From positions 23,319 through 87,318 of the forward strand of contig CAMFLX010000008.1 in assembly GCA_945957555.1 (NCBI GenBank): a stretch of 64,000 nt of DNA, in the 5' to 3' direction. A model generated the notes under the pieces. The model was not told the DNA's origin and searched no databases. It worked only from the letters and a program-made list of their open reading frames with translations. A program made the translations under genes and the position numbers. Of this stretch, positions 36,254 to 45,198 are shown in pieces. The number at the start of each line of letters is the position of its first letter. Within the stretch, counting starts at the first letter, position 1. This DNA comes from an uncultured Cytophagales bacterium (GTDB lineage: Bacteria > Bacteroidota > Bacteroidia > Cytophagales > UBA9547).

Positions 36254-38500
36254 TTATTCCTTAAGCACCTTTATGACCTCAGCCGTACCATTCTGTATGA
36301 CCTTAACCATGTAAATTCCTTTAGGATAATTCTCTGCAAATACCTTTGTATGAATGGCCGCGCCTTCTTCGACTAAAACCCCTGAACTATTGAATAGCTG
36401 GTACTGGAAGGTGCTTGTGGCTTCCACATGCAGGCTTTCCTTGAATGGATTTGGATAAATCGAAAAATTTGAATTTTCGTTATTTGACACTTCTTCCTTA
36501 TCTATTGACGTAACTACCCCACTCGTAAACTTGATTGTATTCACATCAAACAAATTACCAGCCCCCCCTTTGAAATTCAGATAAATATCATGCTGACCCG
36601 ATGCGCTGATTGTGGTTGAAAAATCCTTCCATGTATCAGTACCTCCTGTACTCGCTACGGTAATGGTTCCCAAGAGTTTACCACCTCCTCCAATGTTGCC
36701 TTGCCATATTTCAATACTACCCCCAGCGGTACCTGCGGCATTTACTGTAACGCCCGTTGTCACTCTGTCCTGCGTACCTAAATCGAGCCCTGACAACATT
36801 ATCCAATCGCCATTACTGATATTGGTCACTACATTACCAGGGGTCCTAGATACTTTCGACACGCCATACATATTAGTATAACTCTCAGCCCTTTGGGGCG
36901 CAAAACCGTCTTTGAACATAAACAAATCAAAATCGGCCGTTTTACTCGAGGCATATAGCGCAATGCTGTTACACACCCATTGGTTATAATTTGGCTGTGT
37001 TTTATCAAGAGAAGACACATTGATATCATTACCAATTTTTGTCCATGACAAACCATCGGCGCCGAAATAGCCGCTAATGTTTTGGCCTTTCCTTTCCATT
37101 TTAAGCCATACTTTATTACCTACAGTATTATTGACTTCGTAACTGGTGGAACCAAAATAGAACTTGATTTTTTTGCTGCCATTGAATCCACTGCACAGCT
37201 TGACAGTGAGGTCGTTATTTCCACTTAAAATCCTGATACCCGCCTCGTGACTAGCGGCTGTTGCATCAAAATCTACCATGGTAGTAATGTTATAGAACCT
37301 GTGCATATCTTTCTTGCAGACATCTTTTGTTCCGGAGCCAGGCTTGATCCGCATCCATCCCGGACGGTCGGTTAGTGACCACTGTGAGCCATCGTCTTTT
37401 CTGAAGAAATGCCAATCTGGGCTGATGGTGGTAGCTGCAAAATTATCTGATCGTGGCACAAACCATTCTAATCCTCCATCTGGGAGATTGGGAGCTGTAA
37501 TGGGATCGCCAACTGGGTTATTGGCGTAAGGTACGTTATTAGCGTCCCATAAAACCTGATGTAACAAACCTTGACGCCCTCCTTGTGCGGAGTAGTCGGT
37601 GCCATTGTTTTCATAGGCATGAGACAAGCACCACCAGGTTCCATCGTCCAATTTTATGGGCTGGCTTATGTGATTCGGACCTTTAAAGGTGGAAGCCGCC
37701 CCCGACGCATTTTTGAAAAACGCAACTGGAGTGGTCCAACCAGATTGTGTTCCAGTAAGGGTAGCAGAACTTATGACCCACTGGCGACCATATACATCAC
37801 CTGCAAAGAAATAATAATACCTACCGTTTCTTTTACACATTACTGGACCTTCGGCCATTCCATAAGGATTACTACTGGAGGGATTCAACCAATCCATATT
37901 GATTACCGTACCTGTTGAATGCCCAGTAGTTTTGTCCAACTTAAGAATACGGTTGACATTGGCTCCGTTTTTCATTACTAAGTATGGGGTACCATCGTCA
38001 TCCACAAAGATGGAGTTGTCATAGCCTGTAACTCCCGAACCTTGAATTTTAGTGGGTGCAGACCAAGGACCTGACATAGAAGTTGCCTTACAGAAATACT
38101 GCCCACCTCCTGTATGGTTACTGAAGTAACACCAGAAATAGCCCCCAAATTGAGCCAAGGCTCCTTGCCAAGTTCCATCAGAAGGAAGATCACTTTGCAA
38201 ACCTGACCAGTTTGCAGGTACGACACGAGAGATCACTTTCCAGTGAACCAAGTCTTTAGAATGATGGATGGGTAAAAATGGGGCATAGTGAAACGATGAT
38301 CCAGTAGAGTAAAAATCATCCCCAACCTTCATCAATGTTTGGTCGGGATGATCCCCTGGCAATACTGGGTTTATATAGTATTTTACGCCAACTTGGGCGT
38401 TCAATTTAACATTGCTACAAATAATTAATATGCACAAAAAGCATCCAATAGAAGAACTAAAACTATATTTCAAACTTTTATGGAGTAAATATTCCCTCAT
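36254..38500 (-). CDS. Secreted GH43 glycosidase with CBM6-like and T9SS domains
   Basis: A 748-residue protein: signal peptide (to about NAQ, residue 36), then a GH43 five-bladed propeller (about 40-345). The catalytic Asp is in GDHPDQTL, the pKa-setting Asp in GYDNSIFVDDDGTPY and the Glu in MAEGPVMCKRNGR. A GH43_C2-type beta-sandwich follows (about 355-540, DWHFFRKDDGSQWSL). Next comes a CBM6-like domain (about 545-665, YTNMYGVSKV ... IEIWQGNIGGGGKLLG) and a T9SS domain (SIYPNPFKESLHVEA ... EVIKVLKE). Probably a beta-xylosidase or arabinofuranosidase; the subfamily cannot be fixed by eye. Start ATG 38500. An upstream element is shared with GH10. Confidence 0.9.
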   Translation of the reverse strand: MREYLLHKSLKYSFSSSIGCFLCILIICSNVKLNAQVGVKYYINPVLPGDHPDQTLMKVGDDFYSTGSSFHYAPFLPIHHSKDLVHWKVISRVVPANWSGLQSDLPSDGTWQGALAQFGGYFWCYFSNHTGGGQYFCKATSMSGPWSAPTKIQGSGVTGYDNSIFVDDDGTPYLVMKNGANVNRILKLDKTTGHSTGTVINMDWLNPSSSNPYGMAEGPVMCKRNGRYYYFFAGDVYGRQWVISSATLTGTQSGWTTPVAFFKNASGAASTFKGPNHISQPIKLDDGTWWCLSHAYENNGTDYSAQGGRQGLLHQVLWDANNVPYANNPVGDPITAPNLPDGGLEWFVPRSDNFAATTISPDWHFFRKDDGSQWSLTDRPGWMRIKPGSGTKDVCKKDMHRFYNITTMVDFDATAASHEAGIRILSGNNDLTVKLCSGFNGSKKIKFYFGSTSYEVNNTVGNKVWLKMERKGQNISGYFGADGLSWTKIGNDINVSSLDKTQPNYNQWVCNSIALYASSKTADFDLFMFKDGFAPQRAESYTNMYGVSKVSRTPGNVVTNISNGDWIMLSGLDLGTQDRVTTGVTVNAAGTAGGSIEIWQGNIGGGGKLLGTITVASTGGTDTWKDFSTTISASGQHDIYLNFKGGAGNLFDVNTIKFTSGVVTSIDKEEVSNNENSNFSIYPNPFKESLHVEATSTFQYQLFNSSGVLVEEGAAIHTKVFAENYPKGIYMVKVIQNGTAEVIKVLKE

Positions 38501-38515
38501 GAGCAACTTGTCTTT

Positions 38516-38575
38516 TAAAATTTCCCATTTACAATCGAGTATTTGTTTTGGTAAGCATGATTTGAAAAAAATATA
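38516..38575 (-). promoter_or_regulatory. Shared CAZyme upstream element, copy A
   Basis: Sixty bases beginning 16 bp upstream of the GH43 ATG. On the plus strand: TAAAATTTCCC, ATTTACAATCGAG, an 11-nt variable part, GTAAGCATGATTTG, then an A run and TATA. The copy at 43878-43938 is the same except for two bases, one A in the run and the variable core. It does not contain the TAnnTTTG housekeeping box, so a special sigma factor or regulator is likely. Confidence 0.65.
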
Positions 38576-38664
38576 AAATCTTGGATAAAAAATTTTATTA
38601 TTCCGCGAATAGAGGTTAGAGATTAGACATTAGGGGTCTTTGCCTTCGTCAATGCATTATCATC

Positions 38665-38930
38665 CCTTGGCTGTGGCCAAGGTAATGTTGTTAATGAATT
38701 AAGAAGGAAATAACTCTTCAAATTAAACTGTTGATATGCGATGTTCTCTTCACTTTCTTTTTTTGCTTGCCCAAAAAAAGGGCACCACACGGGCCAACTT
38801 CAAAATCGGTCTCCGCGCAATCCCACCGCTGCCAAAGCCACCGATTTTGCAGTTCGCACCCCGAGTGGACAGCCGCGCACGCAAGGGCTATGGTAGTTTG
38901 ACAAGGACGATTTTCAATGCACAATAGGAC
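38665..38930. repeat. GC-richer intergenic element
   Basis: The 675-bp gap between the GH43 and GH30 genes has no believable gene. It holds a hairpin CCTTGGC/GCCAAGG (38665-38682). A stretch from 38736 to about 38930 then begins TTTGCTTGCCCAAAAAAAG and runs through GGGCACC. It is clearly richer in G and C than its surroundings and resembles an intergenic repeat that I know from many Bacteroidota genomes. That match is from memory and needs a genome search. ORFs inside it on either strand are short and unlike known proteins. Confidence 0.4.
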
Positions 38931-39092
38931 CTGCCTATTGGGATTGGTTCTTTTTCATCAAGGCAAAAGAACGAAGAAGATCGCATACCCATAAAGAAAC
39001 TTTATTGAAATCCTTATCTTGACAACATTGATAGCCAATGGTATATGGATGTGCCGCATATCTAAAACAGCTTGTTGCTTGCCTCTAAAACG

Positions 39093-39127
39093 AAAAAGGG
39101 GCTCGCCCATTACAGGCAGCCCCTTTT
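39093..39127 (-). terminator. Terminator after GH30
   Basis: AAAAGGGGCT (39094-39103) pairs with AGCCCCTTTT (39118-39127); on the minus strand a T run follows. It lies 54 bp after the GH30 stop and may also work on the plus strand. Confidence 0.85.
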
Positions 39128-39181
39128 AATTGCACGGTGATTTATGGGTTAATTTCCCTAAAAAATGTTATGAAGCACTTT

Positions 39182-41407
39182 TTATTCCTTTACCAATTTA
39201 ACCAACCTAGACAGATCTCCTTTCTTTACTTTTAATAGATAGACACCTTTAGAAAGCTTATTGTCTAAAACGACTTTATCAGCGACAGTACCTTCTTCCA
39301 AAACCACACCCAAGGTATTCATAAATTGATAGTGGAACTCTCCTTCCGTTTCTACAAACAATTGGTCCTCGAATGGATTGGGATAGATATTTATATTAAG
39401 CGTGCTCAAATCATCGCTTATGTCAGTAATTACCGAATTGAAAGTAAGATAATTAATATTCACATAGTCTACAGCTCCAATGGTCAATCTCATTACCTTT
39501 TGGCCAGCAGTAAGGGGTACGTTTTTCACCATAACAGTTTGCCAAGTCTGCCAAGCTGCTGTGTTGGGGATGGCCACATTGTTGGCTATGGTGGTTCCGT
39601 CCATACTTACCGAAACTGTACGACCATCGCCGTTGCAGGCTACCCTGAAATTCAAGTCGTAGGTTCCTGTTGTTGTTACATTTACTGTATATTCTAACCA
39701 CTCACCTGCAGTAGCATATCCTAAATTATATCCTCCCCCAGCATCGGTACAAGTTTCAAGATCTACATCCTCGTCAGTCCTGAATGTCGCACCACCAGTG
39801 TTTCCTGTGGTGGCGTCGTTGTAAGCTATTCCATTACCTCCCAAATCATATTCCTCCGCCTGAATAATTCCCGGTATTGGATGTACAATGCCATTATATG
39901 GCCCTTGGGGAACGTTTACCTTGATAGTCAGTGTGTCAGATGCGGTATTGCCCAAATTATCCGTTGCAACCACTTTAAGCAGGTGCTTACCTGCGGTAGC
40001 GGCTGTCCATGAATATGAATAAGGCGAACTGTTGTCTGTATTCAACAAAGTGGCTCCATCGTAAAATTTCACACTGGCAATGCTTCCGCTGGCTATCGTT
40101 GCTGTAGCAGCCAAATTGATGGGGGTACCAATCGTATAAGCTCCCGCGGTAGTAGGTGATGTAAAGACTACCTGTGGCACATTGCCCAAGTCTCCCACAA
40201 ATGTGGTAATACTTTGCGCCGGAAGTTGTACAGAAAACGAATTGTTTGATACCGCGATATTGGTTCCTGCTTGCATGTTTCTTGTGTTGTCTGTGGTGTA
40301 GGGGCTAACACTTTTCAAGGTTCCATTCTGAATAGAAAAGCTTTGATTTACGGCCGATGTACCAGTATTTACTGCCACAATTACCGCTTTACCGCTTCCT
40401 GTGTAGGCAGAAACATACACGTTTGTAGCAGGGGTGGCAGTTGCTTCTACTCTATAATAGCCAGGACGGATAAATTTAGCGAATTGACCAAGTACATAAG
40501 CTCTCTTAAATATGGTACCATTGGAATTGGCCAAACCGTTGGGCCAAGTGATCCACCAATATACATAAGCGTTCATATTTCCAGTGACCATACAATCGTG
40601 TAGTTCTTTAGACATGGCCATGATATCCGCGATCCCGTCGGTATCAAAATAATGCTCTGTCATCCAAGCCTTTTTGTCTGTTCCTTTTTTTTGCTGAAAA
40701 AGGGAATATGCTAGTTGATTAACAGGGGTACCGTACAGGTGAAACCCAAGAATGTCCATATTGGCAAAAGCGGTTGCGTCATTCAGTATGGGGTCCGACA
40801 TATTTTTCAGGTATTGAAATGACTCCGGGACAATGACCTTACAATTGATATTGCCCGCATTATTTTTCATAAAGTTGAGCATCTCAGTGGGCGTCCACCA
40901 GTTCCAGTCTGTGGCATAGTCGGGTTCGTTTTGAACAGAAATGGCATGTAGATTCACCCCATTATCTTTCATATATTTCACATAAGCGTTCAGATAATCT
41001 ACATATTCTGCGTACTTGTCGTATCTGAGTCTTTGGGCAGAGGCATCGCCAGATTTCGTAAAGTTTTCCTGCATAGATGGTGGCGGGTTCCAAGGGGAGG
41101 CAAACACGACAGCTCCTTTTGCACTTGCTTTTTTGGCATTAGAAAGCTCAGGAGCCCAGCTAGAGAAATTACCTGTTTTCCAGTTGTCTTTGATACCTTC
41201 CTCTATGCGCAACCTCAAAATTGAATATCCCAAATCGCCATAGAGCGCATTCATCACATTGTCGCCAATGGCCCCGCACCAGGCACTGGACGCACCAAAA
41301 CCATCGATGACTTGGTTGTTCTTTCCGAGGTTAACAACCGCTTGCCCATGAACTTGCAGGTATGAAAAAATACTGATTATTGAAAATAGTTGTAAAATGT
41401 TTTTCAT
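39182..41407 (-). CDS. Secreted GH30 xylanase with Ig-like, CBM6 and T9SS domains
   Basis: A 741-residue protein. Signal peptide to VHGQ (22). The GH30 (beta/alpha)8 domain and side sandwich span about 23-405, with NQVIDGFGASSAWCG at the start. The acid/base is Glu161 in SVQNEPDYATDWNWW and the nucleophile Glu251 in AWMTEHYFD, which suits the xylan-active GH30 (subfamily 7/8-type) more than glucosylceramidases. Next are an Ig-like domain (about 412-500, VVFTSPTTAGAYTIG), a CBM6 (about 505-650, IPGIIQAEEYDLGGNGIAYND) and a T9SS domain (NIYPNPFEDQLFVETE ... LVKLVKE). It would cut the xylan backbone, possibly next to glucuronosyl groups. Confidence 0.9.
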   Translation of the reverse strand: MKNILQLFSIISIFSYLQVHGQAVVNLGKNNQVIDGFGASSAWCGAIGDNVMNALYGDLGYSILRLRIEEGIKDNWKTGNFSSWAPELSNAKKASAKGAVVFASPWNPPPSMQENFTKSGDASAQRLRYDKYAEYVDYLNAYVKYMKDNGVNLHAISVQNEPDYATDWNWWTPTEMLNFMKNNAGNINCKVIVPESFQYLKNMSDPILNDATAFANMDILGFHLYGTPVNQLAYSLFQQKKGTDKKAWMTEHYFDTDGIADIMAMSKELHDCMVTGNMNAYVYWWITWPNGLANSNGTIFKRAYVLGQFAKFIRPGYYRVEATATPATNVYVSAYTGSGKAVIVAVNTGTSAVNQSFSIQNGTLKSVSPYTTDNTRNMQAGTNIAVSNNSFSVQLPAQSITTFVGDLGNVPQVVFTSPTTAGAYTIGTPINLAATATIASGSIASVKFYDGATLLNTDNSSPYSYSWTAATAGKHLLKVVATDNLGNTASDTLTIKVNVPQGPYNGIVHPIPGIIQAEEYDLGGNGIAYNDATTGNTGGATFRTDEDVDLETCTDAGGGYNLGYATAGEWLEYTVNVTTTGTYDLNFRVACNGDGRTVSVSMDGTTIANNVAIPNTAAWQTWQTVMVKNVPLTAGQKVMRLTIGAVDYVNINYLTFNSVITDISDDLSTLNINIYPNPFEDQLFVETEGEFHYQFMNTLGVVLEEGTVADKVVLDNKLSKGVYLLKVKKGDLSRLVKLVKE

Positions 41408-41720
41408 CGTTTTTATAATTTATTGTATCACTTTTCTTATCTATCCTGATAATTCTCTAATTCATTTATTCTTTGCATTGAACTTAAATTTGAAAAATTT
41501 GGCAATTCAATCACACTAAACACTTAGAAGGATCTGCCCTCCGCCTGTTCTATGTCAATTGCCCAAAATTTCTAATGAATATCTAAGTCGTATTTGATCT
41601 CATAAACCCCTATTTCTTTGTATGCTAGCTGATGCTTGGTAAACAAAATCGAAGTTTGGTAAAAATTTAATCAGGAGGCTTTATGATGGTTTAATACATG
41701 ATAAACTGGCATTTAGGGAT

Positions 41721-41758
41721 AATTAGTGTCTTGGGCTCAATGCCCAAGACACATAATT
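41721..41758 (-). terminator. Hairpin downstream of GH10
   Basis: GTGTCTTGGGC (41726-41736) and GCCCAAGACAC (41742-41752) form a perfect 11-bp stem with a five-base loop; outer AATT pairs extend it across a bulge. It is 19 bp after the GH10 stop and has no clear T run, so it may be a 3' stabilising hairpin. The rest of the 369-bp gap (41408-41776) shows nothing I can name. Confidence 0.65.
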
Positions 41759-41776
41759 ACTGCAATAGTCAAAGTA

Positions 41777-43849
41777 CTACTGCTTTATAATTTTGGATGT
41801 TTTAGAAATCTGGTTCTGCTCAATAGATAGTAAATAAACACCTTGTTTGAGGTTTCTACCTACTATGGCAGCATCTTCAGCTTTTCCCTTTTCTAGAACA
41901 GCACCGCTTATATCAGAGATGGTATAATTAAAACCACCTTGTTTTTGAATGTGTAATCCTTCTGCATGAAATGGATTAGGATACAAGGAATACTCTGTGA
42001 ACGCTTCGTCATCTAAACCAGTAACTACACTTTTAAATTCTACAAAATTAAGATTGACATAATCAGTTGCTCCAATTGTTAATCTTAAAACTTGCTTGCC
42101 AGCTTTAAGTGCAACATTTTTAACCGAAACAGTAGTCCATGTTTGCCATCCGCCAGTATTAGGAATAGCTATATTGTTAGCAATAGTAGTTCCATCCATA
42201 GACAAAGAAACAGTACGACTATCACCACTTGCTGCAGCCCTCAGGTCAAGATCATAGTTTCCTGCTACCTGAACGTTTACTGTGTATTCCAGCCATTCGC
42301 CATTGGTAGCATATCCAATATTATAGCCACCACCTGCATCTGTACAAGTCTCAATGTCAACATCTTCATCAGTACGGTAATTAACCACTGGAGTAACCGC
42401 ACTTCCAGCCGTTCCGTCATTATAAGCTATGCCATTGCCTCCCAAATCATATTCTTCCAATTGAATCACACCAGGGATCGGATGAATCACACCATTGTAA
42501 GGACCTTGTGGTACATTTACCTTTACGGTAATCGTAACTTCTGAGGTAATACCAGAGTTGTCTGTTGCAACTGCCTTAATCGTATGTGTGCCAGCGGTAG
42601 CATTTGTCCAACTGTAGCTGTATGGCGAGCTATTATCTGTCGTCAATAGAGTGACCCCATCATAAAACTTCACACTTGCAATAGTACCATCAGGATCTGA
42701 AGCTGTAGCTGTCAAAGTAATAGCGTCACCCACTGTAAATGCAGCATTATCAGCAGGAGCTGTAAAAGTTACTGTTGGAGGGTTACTACCATTACAAGCT
42801 GCAAATGGCGCCGGTGCTGGACAGCAAGATAGACTAGGCCTTCCTGCTAAATATGAACGCAACCAAGTCATTGCCGCACGATCTGTGCCGTTGGAGTTGA
42901 GGATACCAGAACCCGTAATCCAAGTCTGTCCTTCAATGTAACCCCACAATGTGATACCTGCTACATGTGCATGTTCCCAAGCTACGGGGATGAGTGTAGA
43001 GTAAACATCCTTCTGTTTAGACTCAGTACCATCTTGGTCAAACTCGGTGATGTGACAAGGAAGTCCTGTTTTAGTCCAAATCTCATCTATACAAGCTTTA
43101 AAATTAGCGGCAGTCAAACTTCCAATACCATGGCATTGAAGACCAACCCCATCAATCAAGTTTTTCTTGCCGTCTGTCAAGTTGGGGGCATTTTTTATCG
43201 CGTTTGACATAGAAATATACCCAGCACGGCAGTTGTTCCAGTTCATTTCTACATTGTATTCGTTGATCAGCAAGGTGGCGTTTGGAAAATACTTTCTAGC
43301 CAATTGGAAACACCAGATTGCCCAACCATATTGGTTGTTGATATCTCCCGCATTAGCTGCTTCGGCTTTGTAACCCGCCGTTAGTGCATCTTTCAATTTC
43401 GTAGCTACTGCTGTGTTGATAGGCTCATTCAGTACATCTATGAGTTTAAGTCCACCCATAGCGTTATAGTGATCTGCGACCGCTTTGAAGTAAACCGGAA
43501 TTTCTGCCTGAATTTGAGCAGAAGTTGTTGTAGAGGCGCTTACCCAACCTGGAGTTTGGGCACCCCACATCAAACAGTGATACTTAAACAGTCCACCGTT
43601 GTTCTTGGCCCAGTTGAAGCCTCTATCAGAGCCTGTAAAATTAAAACTTCCTTTAGTTCCTTCGATAGATTGCCATTTGGACTCATTTTCCATGGTCATT
43701 TGATTCCATAGAGAAGTATAGACACTTTGAACATTACTTGCGGTGATGTTTCCAAAATACTTTCCTTTACATTTGGCTAATTGACCAAACGCGACGTCCG
43801 TTATTAAAATCAACACCAGACCGACGACCTTGAGTACATTTCTTTTCAT
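41777..43849 (-). CDS. Secreted GH10 endo-1,4-beta-xylanase with Ig-like, CBM6 and T9SS domains
   Basis: A 690-residue xylanase. Signal peptide (KRNVLKVVGLVLILITDVAFGQ). The GH10 barrel covers about 25-345, with the metal-free active site of acid/base Glu142 (DVLNEPIN) and nucleophile Glu269 (HITEFDQDG), plus the substrate-contact MTMENESKWQ, MWGAQTPGW and LWGYIEGQTW. An Ig-like domain follows (about 362-450, PPTVTFTAPADNAAFTVG). Then come a CBM6 (about 455-600, IPGVIQLEEYDLGGNGIAYND) and a T9SS domain (SLYPNPFHAEGLHIQ ... KTSKIIKQ). An ATG nine bp earlier is also possible. This is the core xylan-cutting enzyme of the region. Confidence 0.95.
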   Translation of the reverse strand: MKRNVLKVVGLVLILITDVAFGQLAKCKGKYFGNITASNVQSVYTSLWNQMTMENESKWQSIEGTKGSFNFTGSDRGFNWAKNNGGLFKYHCLMWGAQTPGWVSASTTTSAQIQAEIPVYFKAVADHYNAMGGLKLIDVLNEPINTAVATKLKDALTAGYKAEAANAGDINNQYGWAIWCFQLARKYFPNATLLINEYNVEMNWNNCRAGYISMSNAIKNAPNLTDGKKNLIDGVGLQCHGIGSLTAANFKACIDEIWTKTGLPCHITEFDQDGTESKQKDVYSTLIPVAWEHAHVAGITLWGYIEGQTWITGSGILNSNGTDRAAMTWLRSYLAGRPSLSCCPAPAPFAACNGSNPPTVTFTAPADNAAFTVGDAITLTATASDPDGTIASVKFYDGVTLLTTDNSSPYSYSWTNATAGTHTIKAVATDNSGITSEVTITVKVNVPQGPYNGVIHPIPGVIQLEEYDLGGNGIAYNDGTAGSAVTPVVNYRTDEDVDIETCTDAGGGYNIGYATNGEWLEYTVNVQVAGNYDLDLRAAASGDSRTVSLSMDGTTIANNIAIPNTGGWQTWTTVSVKNVALKAGKQVLRLTIGATDYVNLNFVEFKSVVTGLDDEAFTEYSLYPNPFHAEGLHIQKQGGFNYTISDISGAVLEKGKAEDAAIVGRNLKQGVYLLSIEQNQISKTSKIIKQ

Positions 43850-43877
43850 AAATCCCATTTTTTATTAATTTTTTATC

Positions 43878-43938
43878 TAAAATTTCCCCTTTACAATCGA
43901 GCCTAGAAATAAGTAAGCATGTTTTGAAAAAAAATATA
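43878..43938 (-). promoter_or_regulatory. Shared CAZyme upstream element, copy B
   Basis: The second copy, 29 bp upstream of the GH10 start. It has the same order TAAAATTTCCC, CTTTACAATCGAG, 11 variable bases, GTAAGCATGTTTTG, A8 and TATA. AAAGGGGAAA on the minus strand may be part of the transcript leader. Confidence 0.65.
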
Positions 43939-44000
43939 ATTATCTCTAAAAATAATTTTACTATTCTGAGATGAGGGGTAGGACTCTCCCTTAATTTGGA

Positions 44001-44030
44001 CCACGGGTTGAAACCCGTGGCAATTCAACA
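44001..44030. repeat. Hairpin repeat, copy 1
   Basis: CCACGGGTT-GA-AACCCGTGG is a nine-bp stem hairpin, followed by CAATTCAACA. The same unit is found at 46462-46491, and the right half at 44075-44098. It looks like a REP-type extragenic repeat. Confidence 0.6.
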
Positions 44031-44074
44031 CAGTCTAGTTTACACTCCCCCGCAAAAGCAAAACGGTGATTCAT

Positions 44075-44098
44075 ATTGAAACCTGTGGCAATTCAACA
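44075..44098. repeat. Hairpin repeat, decayed copy 2
   Basis: ATTGAAACCTGTGGCAATTC and following ACA match the right half of the hairpin repeat with one change; the left arm is lost. Confidence 0.5.
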
Positions 44099-44167
44099 TA
44101 GCTCGCCAACGTGTAACCCATCATCCTAATCAATATAGTAGGACCATTTGGAACGCTTCCGAATGAA

Positions 44168-44250
44168 ATGGCTCGCTAATCAGCAAGAATCCGAGACTAA
44201 GTTCTACATGCATTGCCCCAACCTGTTTGCACTTTGCTCAACACAATGGG
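44168..44250. repeat. Dispersed repeat of about 110 nt, copy 1
   Basis: It has the ordered blocks GCTCGCTAATCAGCA, GAATCCGAGAC, AGTTCTACA and TTTGCTCAACAC, the same order as copies at 44963 and 45086 but shorter. No gene is visible in it. Confidence 0.45.
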
Positions 44251-44361
44251 ACCGTTGGGGGCCAAACAAGAGCAGGCAGCAGGATCAATCTACCTTATCT
44301 CTTGACTTGGTAGACTTGCACGCACCTGAGCGTGGCTTATCCTCACACGTCGGAGGCTTCC

Positions 44362-44533
44362 GCGCTCGCCTGAGTGGAAGCCACGCTCGCATCAGGGTAA
44401 AGGAACCACGCATCGGGGAAAGCCAACCACGCGTGAGGATAAAGGAACCTCTCGTGGTAGTAAAGGAACCTCGCATGAGGATATAGGAACCATGTGTGGA
44501 GGAAAGGCAAGCTCGCATGGAGATAAGGGAACT
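44362..44533. repeat. Degenerate 21-bp minisatellite, array 1
   Basis: About eight imperfect units of the type TAAAGGAACCTCGCATGAGGA follow each other with a mean spacing of 21 bp. On the minus strand they would read as a seven-residue repeat GSFxxxR. There is no start signal or known domain, so I treat it as non-coding. Confidence 0.7.
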
Positions 44534-44587
44534 GTGGATGGATATGACCTTTTTGCCTTTGGAGATAAAGTAAGCACCTTCGATGCT

Positions 44588-44768
44588 GGGTTACCAGTCT
44601 TCGTTACTCGGGCACCAGTCTTAGGTGCTTGGGCACCAGTCTTCGGTGCTTGGGCACCAGCCTTCGGTGTTGGGTTACCAGCCTTCGGTGCCGGGTTACC
44701 AGCCTTCGGTGCTTGGGCACCAGCCTTCGGTGCTTGGGCACCAGCCTTCGGTACTTGCGCACTAGCTA
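44588..44768. repeat. 21-bp minisatellite, array 2
   Basis: About eight units of GGGCACCAGCCTTCGGTGCT type (period 21 bp; some units have GGGTTACCAGCC instead). On the plus strand they read as AWAPAFG. Units in the centre are nearly identical, which speaks for recent expansion. It lies 55 bp from array 1 but has a different sequence. Confidence 0.85.
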
Positions 44769-44962
44769 TTAATATTTGAGTTTAAGACACAGAATTTCAA
44801 AGCTTAGGTCTTGGAAAACAGGCCCACATTCATGAGCATTGGGACGGAATAGTTCAAGCATTCGTCATGCTGCAGCTTGACTTGCAACTGGACTCAAAAC
44901 TGTAGTTGTGGGGACTTTTATAGGATACGTAAGAAATTGCTGGAGCTAACCGAACCTTGATT

Positions 44963-45070
44963 ATTGGCATTGGCTAGCTTATGGGCAGGAATCCGGGTCG
45001 GAGACTACGGAGAAATCGGTACATGCTCTACATTATCTTTGAGTTCACATGCGCTTCGCTAACAGGCGAA
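44963..45070. repeat. Dispersed repeat of about 110 nt, copy 2
   Basis: TTGGCATTGGCTAGCTTATG, then GGAATCCGGGTCGGAGACTA, CGGTACATGCTCTACA and GCGCTTCGCTAACA. It is aligned along its length with copy 3. Confidence 0.6.
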
Positions 45071-45085
45071 CAGCAGGGAGCCTTA

Positions 45086-45198
45086 GTTGGTAGTGGATAG
45101 CTTAATGGTAGGAATCCGAGACGGAGTCTTCCGAAAGGTCGGAACAAGTTCTACAATCATTGACCAGTCCGTAGTGCGCTGCGCTCAACACTACGGAC
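45086..45198. repeat. Dispersed repeat of about 110 nt, copy 3, ending in a hairpin
   Basis: TTGGTAGTGGATAGCTTAAT, GGAATCCGAGACGGAGTCTT, CGGAACAAGTTCTACA, and at the end GTCCGTAGTG (45167-45176) paired with CACTACGGAC (45189-45198) around GCGCTGCGCTCAA. The hairpin overlaps the stop of the gene at 45191 and could also act as its terminator. Confidence 0.65.

Noticed and set aside
36143..36376. Small plus-strand gene after the GH43 stop
   Set aside because: It overlaps the terminator and the end of the GH43 gene on the other strand, and its product has no recognisable pattern.
38718..38927. Short frames on both strands in the GC-rich element as genes
   Set aside because: They look like the by-product of a repeat; no known domain and no start context.
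44001..44100. CRISPR array
   Set aside because: Repeats are few, one is half lost, spacing is not regular and no cas gene is near.
44492..44779. Plus-strand frame of 95 codons with AWAPAFG repeats as a gene
   Set aside because: The frame is made by the 21-bp minisatellite, has no start signal or other domain, and the opposite strand is open as well in the neighbouring array.
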